A stretch of DNA of 64,000 bases from assembly GCA_012932865.1 (NCBI GenBank), contig SAXG01000115.1:1-64000 (forward strand), in the 5' to 3' direction. A model generated the notes under the pieces. The model was not told where the DNA came from. It did not search any database and was given only the letters and a program-made list of their open reading frames with translations. Positions 11,722 to 22,690 of this stretch are shown one piece after another. Made by a program: the position numbers and the translations under genes. The stretch comes from Amylostereum areolatum (Eukaryota > Basidiomycota > Agaricomycetes > Russulales > Stereaceae). The first letter of the stretch is position 1. The number at the start of each line of letters is the position of its first letter.

Positions 11722-12684
11722 ATGGCACGCGGTTCAGGTGCGTTTGCACAGCTGACCTTGGAAGGATTCTTTTCATTTTTATCCAGGCAAATTCAAGACG
11801 AAACGCGGTGGAGGCCGTAACTTCAGGTACGTACCCGCCTTGATTAACGACTGAGGATCGGACGTGAATATGTGCATCTTTTCTCTGGTTCACAGTCGCA
11901 ACCTTCAGCTCGACGAAAATGGAACGGCGGTATCTGTCGACAAACGGTACGTATCCCGACCACCAATCCGTAGCCACGAAATTCTTACCGAGAGCTGTTA
12001 TGCTGCTAGTCCGCGTCGTGGCCAAGACGATGACAGTGACGAGGACGACGAAGAGGATGAAGAGGATGAAGAAGAGGAGGAGGAGGAGGAGGATGAAGAT
12101 GACGAAGATGGTGATGCACCGTCCTCGAGCCAGCATCCTGAACTCACCCGTGCCGAGCGTCGGGAGCTTAAGAAGAAGCAAGCAGCAGAGAAGGCCAAAA
12201 CCGGCGACGGGGATGAGGAGGAAACCGACGAAATGCTCGTGAACCCGAACCGTGCGATCAAGAAGATGACAATCTCTGACTTGAACGAGCCCCGTCAAAT
12301 GAGCCGGAAGGAGAGGTGCGTTGGATTTCATGTTTGCCCTGAATATTTGCCCATCCAGTTATATGCACAGGGAGGCAAAGGACAAGAAGGATGCGCAGGA
12401 GCGCTACTGGAAGGTATTGAGCACTTATTCGTCTACTTGTGGTTGTAGCCAACCTTTTCTCCTCGTCAGCTTCACGTACAGGGAAAGACGGACGAAGCAA
12501 AGACGGACCTGGCACGTCTCGCCAAGATTCGACAGGAGCGTGAAGCAGCACAGGCGAGGCGTAAGGCTGAGGCAGAGGGTCGGTGATCATCCTATGATTT
12601 GCTTACCTGTTACTGACCATTTTCTTCTCAGCCAAACAACAAGAACTGGAGGTGAAGCAAGCTGGGACTCGGACCAAGCGGTAA
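11722..12684 (+). CDS. PDAP1 / HASPP28-type casein kinase substrate phosphoprotein
   Basis: Six exons. Exon 1 is only 16 nt (11722-11737, MARGS+G), exon 2 is 11787-11826 (KFKTKRGGGRNFS), exon 3 11896-11946, exon 4 12010-12315, exon 5 begins at 12371. Splicing keeps frame throughout and ends at QAGTRTKR. Exon 4 carries a nearly pure Asp/Glu tract (about 12030-12110). The C-terminal family signature spans two exons: EAKDKKDAQERYWKLHVQGK, then TDLARLAKIRQEREAAQARR. This is the heat- and acid-stable phosphoprotein family, ubiquitous but poorly understood, linked in animals to growth-factor signalling and RNA binding. Genes of this family normally start MARGxGKFKTKRGGGRxF, which fixes the tiny first exon. 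Confidence 0.9.
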
Positions 12685-12798
12685 ACCGAGCTTGACCACT
12701 GTAAGTATCTCATACACACATGTACCCTTACTGTATAGGGAAGCGTCGATTGCGAATTGTATAATGCTGTACTTTGCACCATCTACTAGATCGATGCT

Positions 12799-15180
12799 TC
12801 AATAGATATCTTGTATGTGCTTTCCCCTTCTCATACGCTCAACCCTCCTCATAGCCATCCCAAAGTCTGTGTCCGAAGGGACATAGCCAGCCCAGTCCAA
12901 GATCCACTTGACCAGCCTTACATACTCGTCCTTGCCACTTCCGCGAAATGCTCCCACTAACGGCGCATCCACGGTGACTTCGCCCCAATACACCAATGCA
13001 TATGCAAGCGTCTCCCTCTTCGGCACGATACCCAACGCACGCATCCAAGCCAGCACCCTAGGAACCTCCGCCCCGAGCGCGTGTGTCCCGAGAATATGGA
13101 TATATGCACGGAAAACGCGATCGTTTGGGATGAGCGTCGAGTGCGCGCGCAGGCCATGACTGGGAATCCCGACCGGGAAGGCATCGGCGTTCCCTGCACG
13201 CGGATGCCAGCGCAACATGTCCCCAAATGGTGCATTCGCAACATCATCGCTCGAAGCGCGTACGGCGACAGCAGGCGCTGCAACATCGCGCAAATATGGC
13301 GTATTGTCGGCAAGGATCGCGAGAAACTCGCCCCGAGCCCAGCGCCATGCTTTGACGCCTCCCCACTCGTCCGTGCCCTTGGTCCGTGGGTCCAGCGCAT
13401 GCTTGAGTTCTTCGCGCGCCTCCCGGCGCACATCGACGAGGGACCTGGGCTCAGTTTCTTCGGTATTTTTTGAATGTTGCATGAGCCTAAAGGGGAATCC
13501 AAGTTCTCGTAGAGCACCACGTAGCGTCTCGAAATTGTGTGAGGCAAGACGCGCGGCGGTGAGGACGTAGAACAGGGTGTTCGCGTCTGGTATGGCACCG
13601 TAGAGGCGTTGCATATGCTCCCATAACGTCAGCACAGCGTTGGGGCGTAAAGTCTTGATGAGCGCATCCATCAACTTGTTCACAACGTCCGTTGCCAAAT
13701 TACCATCGATAGGGATGCGTTGACTGCGAACGCGACGCGCAAAATCCCCCTCCGACCAATTATCCAACAGTCCGAGGGCACTGTTCGGCGTGCCTGCATG
13801 GACTAGCACTTGGACGCCAACGCCGAGAAGTACGCGGTCCATGGGCAGCCCCGTGAGCCGAAACCGCCTCCAAACGACCTCCGCGAGATCGTATGCGTTC
13901 TTGCGGAGCAGACCCTGTATGACGACTGCATAGGCCTTGGCGGTGTGACGGAATGGCCGCGAATGGTAGAAGAAGTCGAGAAGGCTTTGCGCGGATACCG
14001 AACGGGTGCGAGACAGGATGTAGAGACGAGCTGACCACACCGCTTGCGTGATGGGGGCAGCACGGAACCCCACGCGAGGTCGCATATAGATGCGATGGTG
14101 GGTGAGACTATGCCATCCGGTATGAGTATTTGCGTGTTGGTGGTGTCGCCAATTCGATGCGTCGGCGAGTGCTTCGAGATACGTTGAGGGCGTACGTTGG
14201 GGTTTCCTGGTAGGAAGAGGGTGTGGTGGAGGGTCGTGATCGAACCTTTCGTGGTGAAGGGAGTGGGCATATGTGTTGGCTTGCGAGTGTCGATTCCTGT
14301 GTGTCGAAATACGCAAGAATGCCTCGAGCTCCTCTCTGCTTGGAACTATCCCCTCACGCCGCATCTGACTCCGAATCTTGTCCGCCAATTGAAGGGTAAT
14401 ATAGGTGTTGGCGAGCAAAAGCCGATGCGTGACTGGCTCGAGTTTGAGTCCCCGTTCGGTCATTGTGTCCAGGACGCGCACGGCGACCACACCGAGAGTT
14501 CTACCGTCCTCCCAGGACGTGGCTGACGCAAGGAGACGAAGGAGGACGTTGAAATGCCACGATTCGTCGAAAAGAGGGAGTCCGAGGAACAGTTGGACTA
14601 TTCGTTCCGCCATGTCAAATGCTTGGTGAGATAGAAGACCGTGTGCGAGTATGAGGAGAAGCGGGGCGCGCAAATGGGCAGGGGTGTAAGGAAGGTGGGA
14701 GGCGGCGAGGAGTGTGACACGTCGTGCATCTTCGACCGTCCGCACGCGTAGGCAGAGGCGTAGGATGACCCAGGTCGGAGGATATGCCTGCGGTCGGGTT
14801 GATGAGGATAGAGAGATGAAGTCCGCGACGTCGCCCAACACATCTGGAAATGGTGAGGTCTCTTGTTCCACCTTGGCTAGAGCCGTGTTTAAAGGCGATG
14901 AACGAAGGACGGGTCTCCATTTCGAGTATTCGGCGGCGGGGACGCCAGCGGCACGCAACCCGTCGATACGCTTGAGTAGGGGAGAGTCGGGAACGCTAAG
15001 TAGAGGCCACACGGGATCCTTGGTACGTTGCTTGAAGCTGTCGATGAGTTGCCGCAGTCTGCGTCTGTAGATTCGAGAGGGAGGGGTATGCTGGGTTATA
15101 GACGCGAGGAAACGTCGCGAGGATGCAGAGAGTTGTGTAGGTCCACAGCTACGGAGGATGTGGGGGACTAGAGTCTGCAT
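12799..15180 (-). CDS. Pentatricopeptide-repeat-like mitochondrial protein
   Basis: Single uninterrupted ORF of 793 codons, unusual in this intron-rich window. The N-terminus MQTLVPHILRSCGPTQLSAS with SSRRFLASITQ is Arg/Ser-rich without acids, a likely mitochondrial presequence. The body is helical-repeat-like, with segments typical of fungal PPR proteins: TAKAYAVVIQGLLRKNAYDL, VNKLMDALIKTLRPNAVLTL, DANTLFYVLTAARLASHNFE and VFRAYIHILGTHALGAEVPR followed by VLAWMRALGIVPKRETLAYA. Such proteins bind organellar RNA in expression or processing. The target and any orthologue are not evident. The assignment rests on repeat character rather than on a unique motif. Confidence 0.75.
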   Translation of the reverse strand: MQTLVPHILRSCGPTQLSASSRRFLASITQHTPPSRIYRRRLRQLIDSFKQRTKDPVWPLLSVPDSPLLKRIDGLRAAGVPAAEYSKWRPVLRSSPLNTALAKVEQETSPFPDVLGDVADFISLSSSTRPQAYPPTWVILRLCLRVRTVEDARRVTLLAASHLPYTPAHLRAPLLLILAHGLLSHQAFDMAERIVQLFLGLPLFDESWHFNVLLRLLASATSWEDGRTLGVVAVRVLDTMTERGLKLEPVTHRLLLANTYITLQLADKIRSQMRREGIVPSREELEAFLRISTHRNRHSQANTYAHSLHHERFDHDPPPHPLPTRKPQRTPSTYLEALADASNWRHHQHANTHTGWHSLTHHRIYMRPRVGFRAAPITQAVWSARLYILSRTRSVSAQSLLDFFYHSRPFRHTAKAYAVVIQGLLRKNAYDLAEVVWRRFRLTGLPMDRVLLGVGVQVLVHAGTPNSALGLLDNWSEGDFARRVRSQRIPIDGNLATDVVNKLMDALIKTLRPNAVLTLWEHMQRLYGAIPDANTLFYVLTAARLASHNFETLRGALRELGFPFRLMQHSKNTEETEPRSLVDVRREAREELKHALDPRTKGTDEWGGVKAWRWARGEFLAILADNTPYLRDVAAPAVAVRASSDDVANAPFGDMLRWHPRAGNADAFPVGIPSHGLRAHSTLIPNDRVFRAYIHILGTHALGAEVPRVLAWMRALGIVPKRETLAYALVYWGEVTVDAPLVGAFRGSGKDEYVRLVKWILDWAGYVPSDTDFGMAMRRVERMRRGKHIQDIY

Positions 15181-15541
15181 ATACGACAGACATCTGCACC
15201 CATTTCAGCACCAGACGGAACAGTACGGAATGCTATACACACCTAAGTTTTGCTAGACGGCGTGGTCGTCCAGAGCAAAAGCGTACGCGCCTGGCACCAA
15301 ATGACCGCGCCGCGAGGCGCGTGAACAAACAGATCCGCGAAATCCGCAGACGAAAATTGAAACGGTCGACACAGACTCTTATTTAAGAGCCAACTCATGG
15401 TTCCTTCTACATATGCTTAATTTTTGGACCATTTCATAGCAGATGTATTGAAGAAGAGATATAATTGAATACACCGGACCCCGCCACGGCATGCTTAGAA
15501 GATTATTGTCATTGCTACCTATGGATTTCTCACCACTTGTA
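15181..15541. other. Intergenic region, no gene seen
   Basis: About 360 nt upstream of the PPR-like gene, including the 3' region of the RING-CH gene. A TTATTTAAGAG word near 15380 could act as an AT-rich promoter element. Nothing else is supported. Confidence 0.5.
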
Positions 15542-17597
15542 TCAAACCGACGCTCGACGGTCTGGCGGGGGATTGATCAGATCAAGCTCGCGTAAGTCGA
15601 TACCAGCGAAGTTCCTATCCTTCAGGTGCCGACTCTCTAGTTCTTGCTTCGCAAGGTACAAATGGACCAGCTTGACGCAATCCTTGATCTGCAGATCCAC
15701 AGTCACCTTCATCATCGCTTGAGTACGAGGCGTAATGCCACTCACCACAATAAACAGCCCAAGGCCAAGCGAGTTCCTCCACCTGCCAGGGGAAGAAACA
15801 CTTCAGTTCGCCTGAACAACGCCGAAGAGAACCCCACGCACCAAACCGGATCGCTCTCGATCCACGCTCTGTTTCCGCTCACAAGCAACCTCATCAACAC
15901 CCTTGTTATCCCCCACGGTCCAGACTTTCCAACCTCCGGTGTATCCCACCTCCACACGGTGGGAGCAAGGTGCGGGCGCGGGGCCAACAACATCCGCAAA
16001 AGCGGGAGTGACCGGCTCGCACGCAAAAGGAGCGCACCCATCGTTTTCGCGATGGTCGGCATCATCAGCGCACCACCCACGACACGTCCCACCGATGCGC
16101 CGGTGATGCGAAGCGTGCGCGCGGCAGCAGCGCCCGCATTGTCGTCCTCTGGTTCTTGGTCGTCCTGCTGTTCCTGGTCCGCACCAGGCAAGTTGTCGAC
16201 TCGTTGGCCATTTTGAAAGACTTGCACTTCCTGTTGTGCAGGTACATGCACCGGGATGTCATTCCCATCAGCTTCTGCTTGATTCTGCTGTTGCGGTACA
16301 GCCTGTCCTTGGGCCTCTGCCCGACGCTCTTGTGGTTGTAGTTGTGGTTGTCGTTCAACATCTGCATTGATGTTGATACGAATGATACCAGGTCCGTCGT
16401 CGTCCCCGTCTCCTCCGAGCGCCCAGACAAGACGACGCACTGGCCCAGGAAGTGGCAGTGGTTCATCTGTGTCGATGACTCGCTGCATAATTTTCGCGCG
16501 AGCCGCACGGTAAAGGGCGCGTATAGCAGGGAAAGCGACGCAGATAAGTGTTGGAGAGGGCGGCCACATCGACGCGGGGTCCAATGGCAGAAGCGAACGA
16601 TGGATACGGATGGTAGCAGCAGAGAAAAGGGATTGAGGAGCGGGTGTAGCGGGGAAAGAGGAAGGCCACGCAAAAAGGAGAGGGATGAGTGGAGAAATTG
16701 ATGTGTTGACGGGAAGACGAGATATGATGAGGGACATAGGAATGAGAGGAAGGTTGAGATAGGCGTGCCATGGCCAACGAGAGATATCGTCGGTCAGAAG
16801 TAGAGAGTACATTTCCGGTCCGAGGAACTCGCGGAGAGCAAAGGCCCCGTAAGATGTTGAGAGGAAATATATACCTGGGAAGAAAATCAACTTCACAGCT
16901 CGCGGACGTAGACGGACAAGATGTGTATGCACTAGAGAGACTTTTGGTTGGGAATGAAGGAAAAGGGGGCTTACCCGCACCAAACGATGTCACAATGGTC
17001 CCAACCCCAACGACAGTGAATATGCGCCCCACGCTTGACAGGGCACGATTGCATCCGTTGAGGAACCGGAGCAGTGGGGGGTTTGCGCTTTGGAGCTCGT
17101 ATCGTGCGCCACACTGGATGAAGATGGTGGAATCAGATACACACAGAGCGCGGGGAGAAGACAAGGAATACCTGTGGACACTTGAGAGCATTACGTGCGC
17201 GTGCGGTCGACTGTTGGGCAGATTTAATCCATTGAAGGAGGCAAGCTTCATGCGCCACGAGGGTACAAGTGCAAGGGTGAGTCCATCGGGTTGCATGAGG
17301 ATCTGAAGCATATCAATGGTGAGATGAGACCGTAGAAGAAGGGATACGATGAGTCATGACAGGTGTTGTTGGGAAGCATCGTTTCACACCCCACTGAGGA
17401 CGTAGCGTCTTTGACGCCACAACGTATTCCTCGAAATATATAAAGAGTTCCGTAGCTCACCATCGTAGCGTTCTTCCTCACGGCATATGTAGCATAGCTT
17501 GACCTGTGAAGTGATCTGTAAGCGGGAATTCAGAGCATGTCTATCGCCGTACACGCACCCTCAAGTCGTCTACGGTCGGAACCCATACATCCGACAT
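15542..17597 (-). CDS. RING-CH (MARCH-type) membrane E3 ubiquitin ligase
   Basis: Start ATG 17597 gives MSDVWVPTVDDLR. After an intron the RING-CH domain begins at VKLCYICREEERYD (about 17440-17480) and, after another intron, continues as WTHPCTCTLVAHEACLLQWI (about 17230-17290), then NALKCPQ|CGARYELQSA across a third intron. The Cys/His order C-x2-C, C-x-C, H-x2-C, C-x2-C fits RING-CH. Hydrophobic segments follow (FTVVGVGTIVTSF, AYLNLPLIPMSLIISRL), then a Gln-rich linker (about 16200-16360), another hydrophobic part, and the conserved tail DCVKLVHLYLAKQELESRHL...VDLRELDLI-like ending at 15542. Splicing VW|WRNSLGLGLFIV and IV|IKDC restores the tail. The MARCH class ubiquitinates membrane proteins. 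The substrate is unknown. Confidence 0.85.
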
Positions 17598-18153
17598 GTT
17601 GTTCAGTTCTCAAACGGAGATATGGACGCAGGTGTGGACAGCTGGGAGATTGAGAGAGAAGGACGACGAGGGGTGTTGATCGAAGTGGTGGTATAAGCAA
17701 GGGAGAACGCGTTATGATGACACCCGGGCCCAGCCTACTCGCGCGCGCGCGGCGCGCCCACGCCACGCCTTCCCCGCATTCGCAAGACACTCCAGTGCTG
17801 ACCGGTCTGACCCCACATACAGGCTACGACCGCCGTACCCTGACGTAGATAGCATATGTACTCTATATACGCCCCCACTACTTAGACTCAGGAGAAATCA
17901 GCTTAGAACGGTTGCACAGTGCGATAAAACAACAGACATCATTTAATTCGACAACCAAAGGACTACATGATTCTAGACAAAGATATAGAGTAACAAAATT
18001 CAACACTGAAAAGCAATGAGCCGCAACGCCCAAAATAATTTTTCGTTTGACAAGAGCAAACGGACGCCTGAGCAGAACATGAAAGGCAAGCGAAACGAGC
18101 AATAGCTCACACCCAGCGGAGAATAAGTGAACCGAGAAGAGAACAACGCACGC
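17598..18153. other. Intergenic region, no gene seen
   Basis: About 550 nt between the RING-CH gene start and the end of the RRM/RS gene. It includes a CG-alternating patch (CGCGCGCGCGGCGCGCC, about 17742-17758). No supported ORF. Confidence 0.5.
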
Positions 18154-19112
18154 CTACTGCTCGTAAGGCGGCGGCTGCACATTGTCTGCCTTCTTGCCGT
18201 CCTCCGACGGTTGAGCAGATCGCCCACGCTCACGCTCCACGTCCTTGTCCTTGTCCTTGTCATCGTCCTTGTCCCTGTCGTCCCGACGCCGCTCGGGTGT
18301 CCGGCTGCGACGGCGCGGACTCCGACTCCTGCTACGCTTGCGGTCACGATCACGGTCACGATCATCGTCGCGGCGGCGGCGAGGACTACGAGAGCGGTCA
18401 CGGTCACTCCGACGGCGAGGAGGGGAGCGACGGTCAGGGCGCCATGCAGATGAAGGAGGGTTTTTCGCCCACTGAAGCCTATCATCAGCGACGTAAACTG
18501 ACGTACGAGGAAACTACTCACTTGAACTCTCAGTCGAGCGCCCTCGAAGTGTTGGCCATGCCTATTCAAGTTCACCATTCAGAAAAACGAAGGGAGTTTG
18601 CGAAGGGGAGAAAACCAACATTTCGTAGTGAGCGTCATCCGCGTCGCGGCTGGAGCGAAACTCGACGAATGCGTAACTGCGTGGAGAGTTGAGAGGGCAT
18701 GTTGAGTGCTCGGATCGAACGGCGTAAACGGGGCGCGACGACGACGACGAATGAAGAACGCGGAACGCGGGATGGTTGTGCGTGCGTGGTTTTGATAGAA
18801 GCGAACGAACGATGCGCGGGGCGTGCACGGCGTGGTATGACGGGCCTCGATTCGAGGACTCGACCGGCTCGTTGTGGCGGAAGACTGGATAAAATGGAGG
18901 TTTGAAAAGGAAGTGACCTACGGGTTCGAATGAGTGTGGGGGTTTCGCGGAGCAGGAACATCGCAGCGGACGAGGGGGCCGTAGCTATCGAACCATTGCA
19001 TGAGCGAGTGCGTGATGAACGCGTTACACATTGCTCACCGTTCAAATTCGTGTGCGAGGTCTCGAGCACGAGTAGCGGGGTGAAAGCCGCTGACGAAGAG
19101 GATACGAGGCAT
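18154..19112 (-). CDS. RRM/RS-domain splicing factor (SR-like protein)
   Basis: ATG 19112 gives MPRILFVSGFHPATRARDLA, with RNP2 as LFVSGF. Exon 2 is YGPLVRCDVPAPRNPHTHSN, exon 3 YAFVEFRSSRDADDAHYEM carrying RNP1, and exon 4 starts near FEGARLRVQWAKNPPS. The tail is an Arg/Ser/Asp domain (SPPRRSDRDRSRSPRRRRDD repeated style, about 18200-18450) ending GKKADNVQPPPYEQ at 18154. This is one RRM plus an RS domain, as in fungal SR proteins of the constitutive splicing machinery. Other frames across the repetitive tail stay open for more than 500 nt but are shadows. Confidence 0.85.
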
Positions 19113-19450
19113 GACCAGTTGCTCTAATTCTGGTATCGGTTTTGTTGGGAAAAGTTGCCTGGACGAGGAAAGTCGACGGGTGAAGGAATGGATGAAGGCC
19201 GGCTGAAGAACACGGGGAGCAGGTCCAAGGCGTCGCTGCACGCCGATGTTTGCTGTTGTTTGGCCGGGTAGCATCACGTGCGATGGTTCTCGAGGCTCAC
19301 TCACTGCACCTTGCAATGGCAGGCTGGGTTTGGAGTACATATTTTTGCAATGCTACATGATTCATGGTTCTACAAGAACGTACTCTACATAGCGGGTGTG
19401 CAGAATATAGGAGATACAGGCTTCCCGATCGCGGTACACGCACCGTCCCC
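19113..19450. other. Intergenic region, no gene seen
   Basis: About 340 nt holding the 5' leader of the RRM/RS gene and the 3' region of eIF2 gamma. In-frame non-ATG sequence upstream of 19112 stays open but is not conserved-looking. Confidence 0.5.
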
Positions 19451-21204
19451 CTACTTCTCCACGTCGAGGACCGTCCCACGCTGCACGCTCCCCCAGCCTA
19501 CACATCACGATTATTAGCATGTGCAAGGAGGTAGCAAGAAATTATGTTGCTTACCCACAAGACGCCAATGCTTTTCAATACGACGCGAAAGCGCGACCTT
19601 CTCGCCCACCTCCGTGCATGCAGGCGACGTCAGCTGAATTTTGGCAAGGTCCGCCTTGACGCTGAGAACACGTCCACCCGTCGAAGTCGAGCCAATGTTG
19701 ATGAGGAGCAGCTCATTCTTCACGAGTTTTGTCACCTTGGTTTGCTTCTTATCCTCCGTCTTGACACCGAGCAGTCGACGGAGTAAAAACAGACTGATCT
19801 CGAGCTCTGTAATGGTATAATCAATGGGTGAGTTTGAATACCAAACACATTTGAACATACCAGAGTAGATTTGGGGAAGTTTCCCGACCGCTCCCAAAAC
19901 CTGCCCGACGAGGCGATCCGCACGGCAGAGCGTAGGGTCAATTTTGGTGCCAACACCAATCAGACCACCAGGAACCGCGAACTGCAGCTGGTTGTTTTCG
20001 GCGAGTAGGGTAACGATACGGCTGAAGATAGGTTTGCAGCGGTTGCGGCCTGCCGCGTCCTTGGTGACGATGCCTGGGCGAATCTCCACTTGCATACCGA
20101 GGTGGAGGACACCGGTGAGGATGGAACCACCAGCAACGCCACCCTTGAGTTCGTCGACTTCTGCTCCAGGCTTGTTGACGTCGAAAGAGCGGATGACGAT
20201 CAGGCGCGGGTCTGAAGTGAAGTCGCGGACAGGGATCGGGATTCGCTTCACGATGTACTCGTTTACAGCGTCGATGTTATATTTCAGCTGGGCAGAGATG
20301 GGTACAATCGGCGATGACTCGGCAACCGTTCCTACATCATTGGTCAGTTCTTGAACATCCTGCACGAAAGTTGTCCAACATACCTTTGACGAAAGCAGCG
20401 ATGCTCTTCTGGTGCTCGAGGGCCTGGGCCTCCTTGATAAGGTCGACCTTATTCTGAAGAATGATGAGGTGTTCAAGCTTCATGATCTCCACGGCGGCAA
20501 GATGCTCGGATGTCTGAGGTTGTGGACACGTCTCGTTCGCGGCCACGAGAAGAAGTGCGGCGTCCATGACCGCGGCACCGTTCAACATAGTAGCCATGAG
20601 AATGTCGTGACCGGGACAGTCGACGAAAGAGACATGTCGAACGAGTTTCATTCGATGACCGCATCCGGGGCGCTCGCAGGGTGGGTTGTCTTCTTTATCT
20701 GAGCGGTATGAGCGATAGTTCCCTGGTCGAGGGCATGCCTCGTTTTCACACTTGTAGATCTGGAAAAACGCGTACGGTTGGCACTTGGATGAGCAGAAAA
20801 GTCTGGACGACGCACCTTGGCGTTCGCGTAACCCAATTTGATCGTGATATTCCGCACAAGCTCGTTTTTAAACCTGACAGTCATCACCCCCGATATTGCT
20901 TTCACCACCGTCGATTTTCCGTGCGCGACATGGCCAATCGTTCCTGGAGATCAGTTCAGCACTCGCAGACGTCTGCATGCCGACAGATTGACCCACCCAG
21001 GTTAATCGTCGCCTGACAGAATATGACTGTGAGCGATTTATCCTTGGAAGAAATGATAGGACACACTTGTTTTGAGATCACTTCTGGTGATAGCGGGGTG
21101 AGTTTCGAGACATCTAAGTCGACCTTGGGGATGTCGTCCGCGTCTTCTTCCTCTTCTGAGTCGGACTCTTCGTGGTTCTTTTCCAATGTTTCGTCTCCGG
21201 GCAT
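19451..21204 (-). CDS. Translation initiation factor eIF2 subunit gamma
   Basis: GTPase core of eIF2, which carries initiator Met-tRNA to the 40S subunit. ATG 21204 gives [20 protein letters not shown], an acidic leader, then the G1 motif [20 protein letters not shown] spanning a splice junction, [29 protein letters not shown] (G3, about 20580-20630), LQNKVDLI (G4) and [13 protein letters not shown] (G5). Beta-barrel domains II and III follow ([49 protein letters not shown]). The last exon adds [14 protein letters not shown] and stops at 19451. All core motifs are present and exon joins keep frame. This is the yeast GCD11 orthologue class. Confidence 0.95.
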
Positions 21205-21850
21205 GATGGAGGGTGTTCTGACCTGTGGATAGAAGGAAAAGGATACCGAGAGCGGCGGTGTGAATCAAGGGTTTGACAGGAATGCGCAAGACGGTACCGC
21301 GCCGCGATTGACTCGAGCTTGCGGAGTTTCAACATTGACTACGTTCACTAGGAAATGTTGAAGAGAGGCTTCACTCGAACTCTTCAAGCTTCAAGTTCCT
21401 GCCTGACTTTCGGTTTCGGTTTCTTCTTCTCAGCAGATTCGTCCTTCTTGATATCTACGGCCGCTGGAATGTTCGGTATGTATCTTGATGAAACGGTGTG
21501 CGTCTCCCTTTTGAAAATTCTTAAACTTTCGCAGTATCATACAGGCAAGTTAGAAATTTTGACGGTGAAGGTCCTACATTCTATGGGACATAATGCATAA
21601 CGGCCCATCCAGTTCGTCTTTGACGATTGCCAGAATGTATCCTGATTCCTACTTCCGACTCTCTCGTAACCCATGATCGTCCGTCCGTATGATACGTTTG
21701 CGAGCCCAAGGCCTTAGGGCTACGTCAGAATGGGAGGTCAAGGTCATCGGGACTTCGAGTTGGCTTTTCGAGCCAATGCTCAGAGCTCGGTTAGATATAG
21801 GTATGTATGTACAAGTCCTAATTCCCTCCTACGATATCGATACTAATGCT
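21205..21850. other. Intergenic region with one small unexplained open stretch
   Basis: About 650 nt upstream of eIF2 gamma. On the minus strand, 21375-21475 reads NIPAAVDIKKDESAEKKKPK and then KVRQELEA plus a stop, with charged protein-like composition and a possible acceptor before it. No partner exon could be assembled, so no gene is called. Confidence 0.4.
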
Positions 21851-22635
21851 TCACCAAACTCCAGGAACATACCTGTACGGAACGGCATTCGCCCATTCAG
21901 TCCACTCCTTCCCGAAGACCTTCTTCAGCATCCTATCCTCCTTCCCCGCCCTCGAATAAACGAAAATGCTTCTCATCGTCGTGTAACCCCAAATTCCCAC
22001 CACCACCTTCCCCGGCCACTGACGTGCCGTTTCCGTTTCCATCCACCATGATCCTCGACTGAATATGCACATCGTGACGCCGAGCTTCACCATTATCCCA
22101 GCCGTGTACGCAGGATGGCGTACGATCGCGTACGGCCCTGTCGTGACCAGCGTGTGCTTGTCCCGCACAGCGAGTACATATGTGAAGAACCGTCCAAGCT
22201 TGCGGTAGCAAGCCACTCTGATCCATGTGCCGACGCAGGCGAACGCCACGCCGACCAGGAACGCCGTTGATGTGTAGATCTTGATCGCGGCGCCCTCAGG
22301 ACTCTCGGAACAGAAAAACTGGTAGATTTCTGGTGCCCAGGCCTTCTGGGGATAGTTTTGTGCCCAGTTGATGAGGATGTCCGCGATCATCACGAATGCC
22401 AACATCAACTTGAATCCAATAGGTAAGCCATACATCGCCCCTTGAGTTGTATATTGCCCAGACTCACATTGGACGATAGGTATGTTGGAAGTCGGGTGTT
22501 TTGCACGAGGCGAAGAGTCAAGCTCTCCGGAACCCTCGCAATCTCTCCTTTCCTGGGTGGTGGATTTGGCGAAGTCGTGGAAATGCAGTGATAGGTAAGG
22601 ATGAGCACATTCAATGGGACCTTCAGGAGGGACAT
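21851..22635 (-). CDS. ICMT-like isoprenylcysteine carboxyl methyltransferase, copy 1
   Basis: Integral-membrane SAM-dependent methyltransferase family (Ste14/ICMT), which methylates the prenylated C-terminal cysteine of CaaX proteins and fungal pheromones. ATG 22635 gives MSLLKVPLNVLILTYHCIST, a hydrophobic leader followed by TSPNPPPRKG. A GT-AG intron (roughly 22405-22465) joins LSSN to LMLAFVMIADI. The signature region is LVTTGPYAIVRHPAYTAGIM (about 22080-22140), and the C-terminal catalytic block KKVFGKEWTEWANAVPYRYV ends at PGVW. The same N-terminal layout recurs in the genes at 49301 and 50622. A TATA-like element lies 46 nt upstream. Confidence 0.85.
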
Positions 22636-22680
22636 GTTGATGCGAAAAGATCCGTCGCTCTTCCCGAGAGCTCTTATACT

Positions 22681-22690
22681 CTTATTTATA
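22681..22690 (-). promoter_or_regulatory. TATA-like box of ICMT copy 1
   Basis: Minus-strand TATAAATAAG about 46 nt upstream of the start codon at 22635, implying a very short leader. Confidence 0.55.

Noticed and set aside
11998..12261. Ser-rich ORF on the minus strand
   Set aside because: Antisense of the Glu/Asp tract in the PDAP1-like gene.
15742..16983. 413-codon ORF taken as a whole protein
   Set aside because: It reads through at least two introns. The correct gene is the RING-CH ligase at 15542-17597.
18000..18578. Minus-strand ORF of 192 codons rich in V/A/T
   Set aside because: It is another frame of the RS-repeat tail of the RRM/RS gene; repetitive codons keep several frames open.
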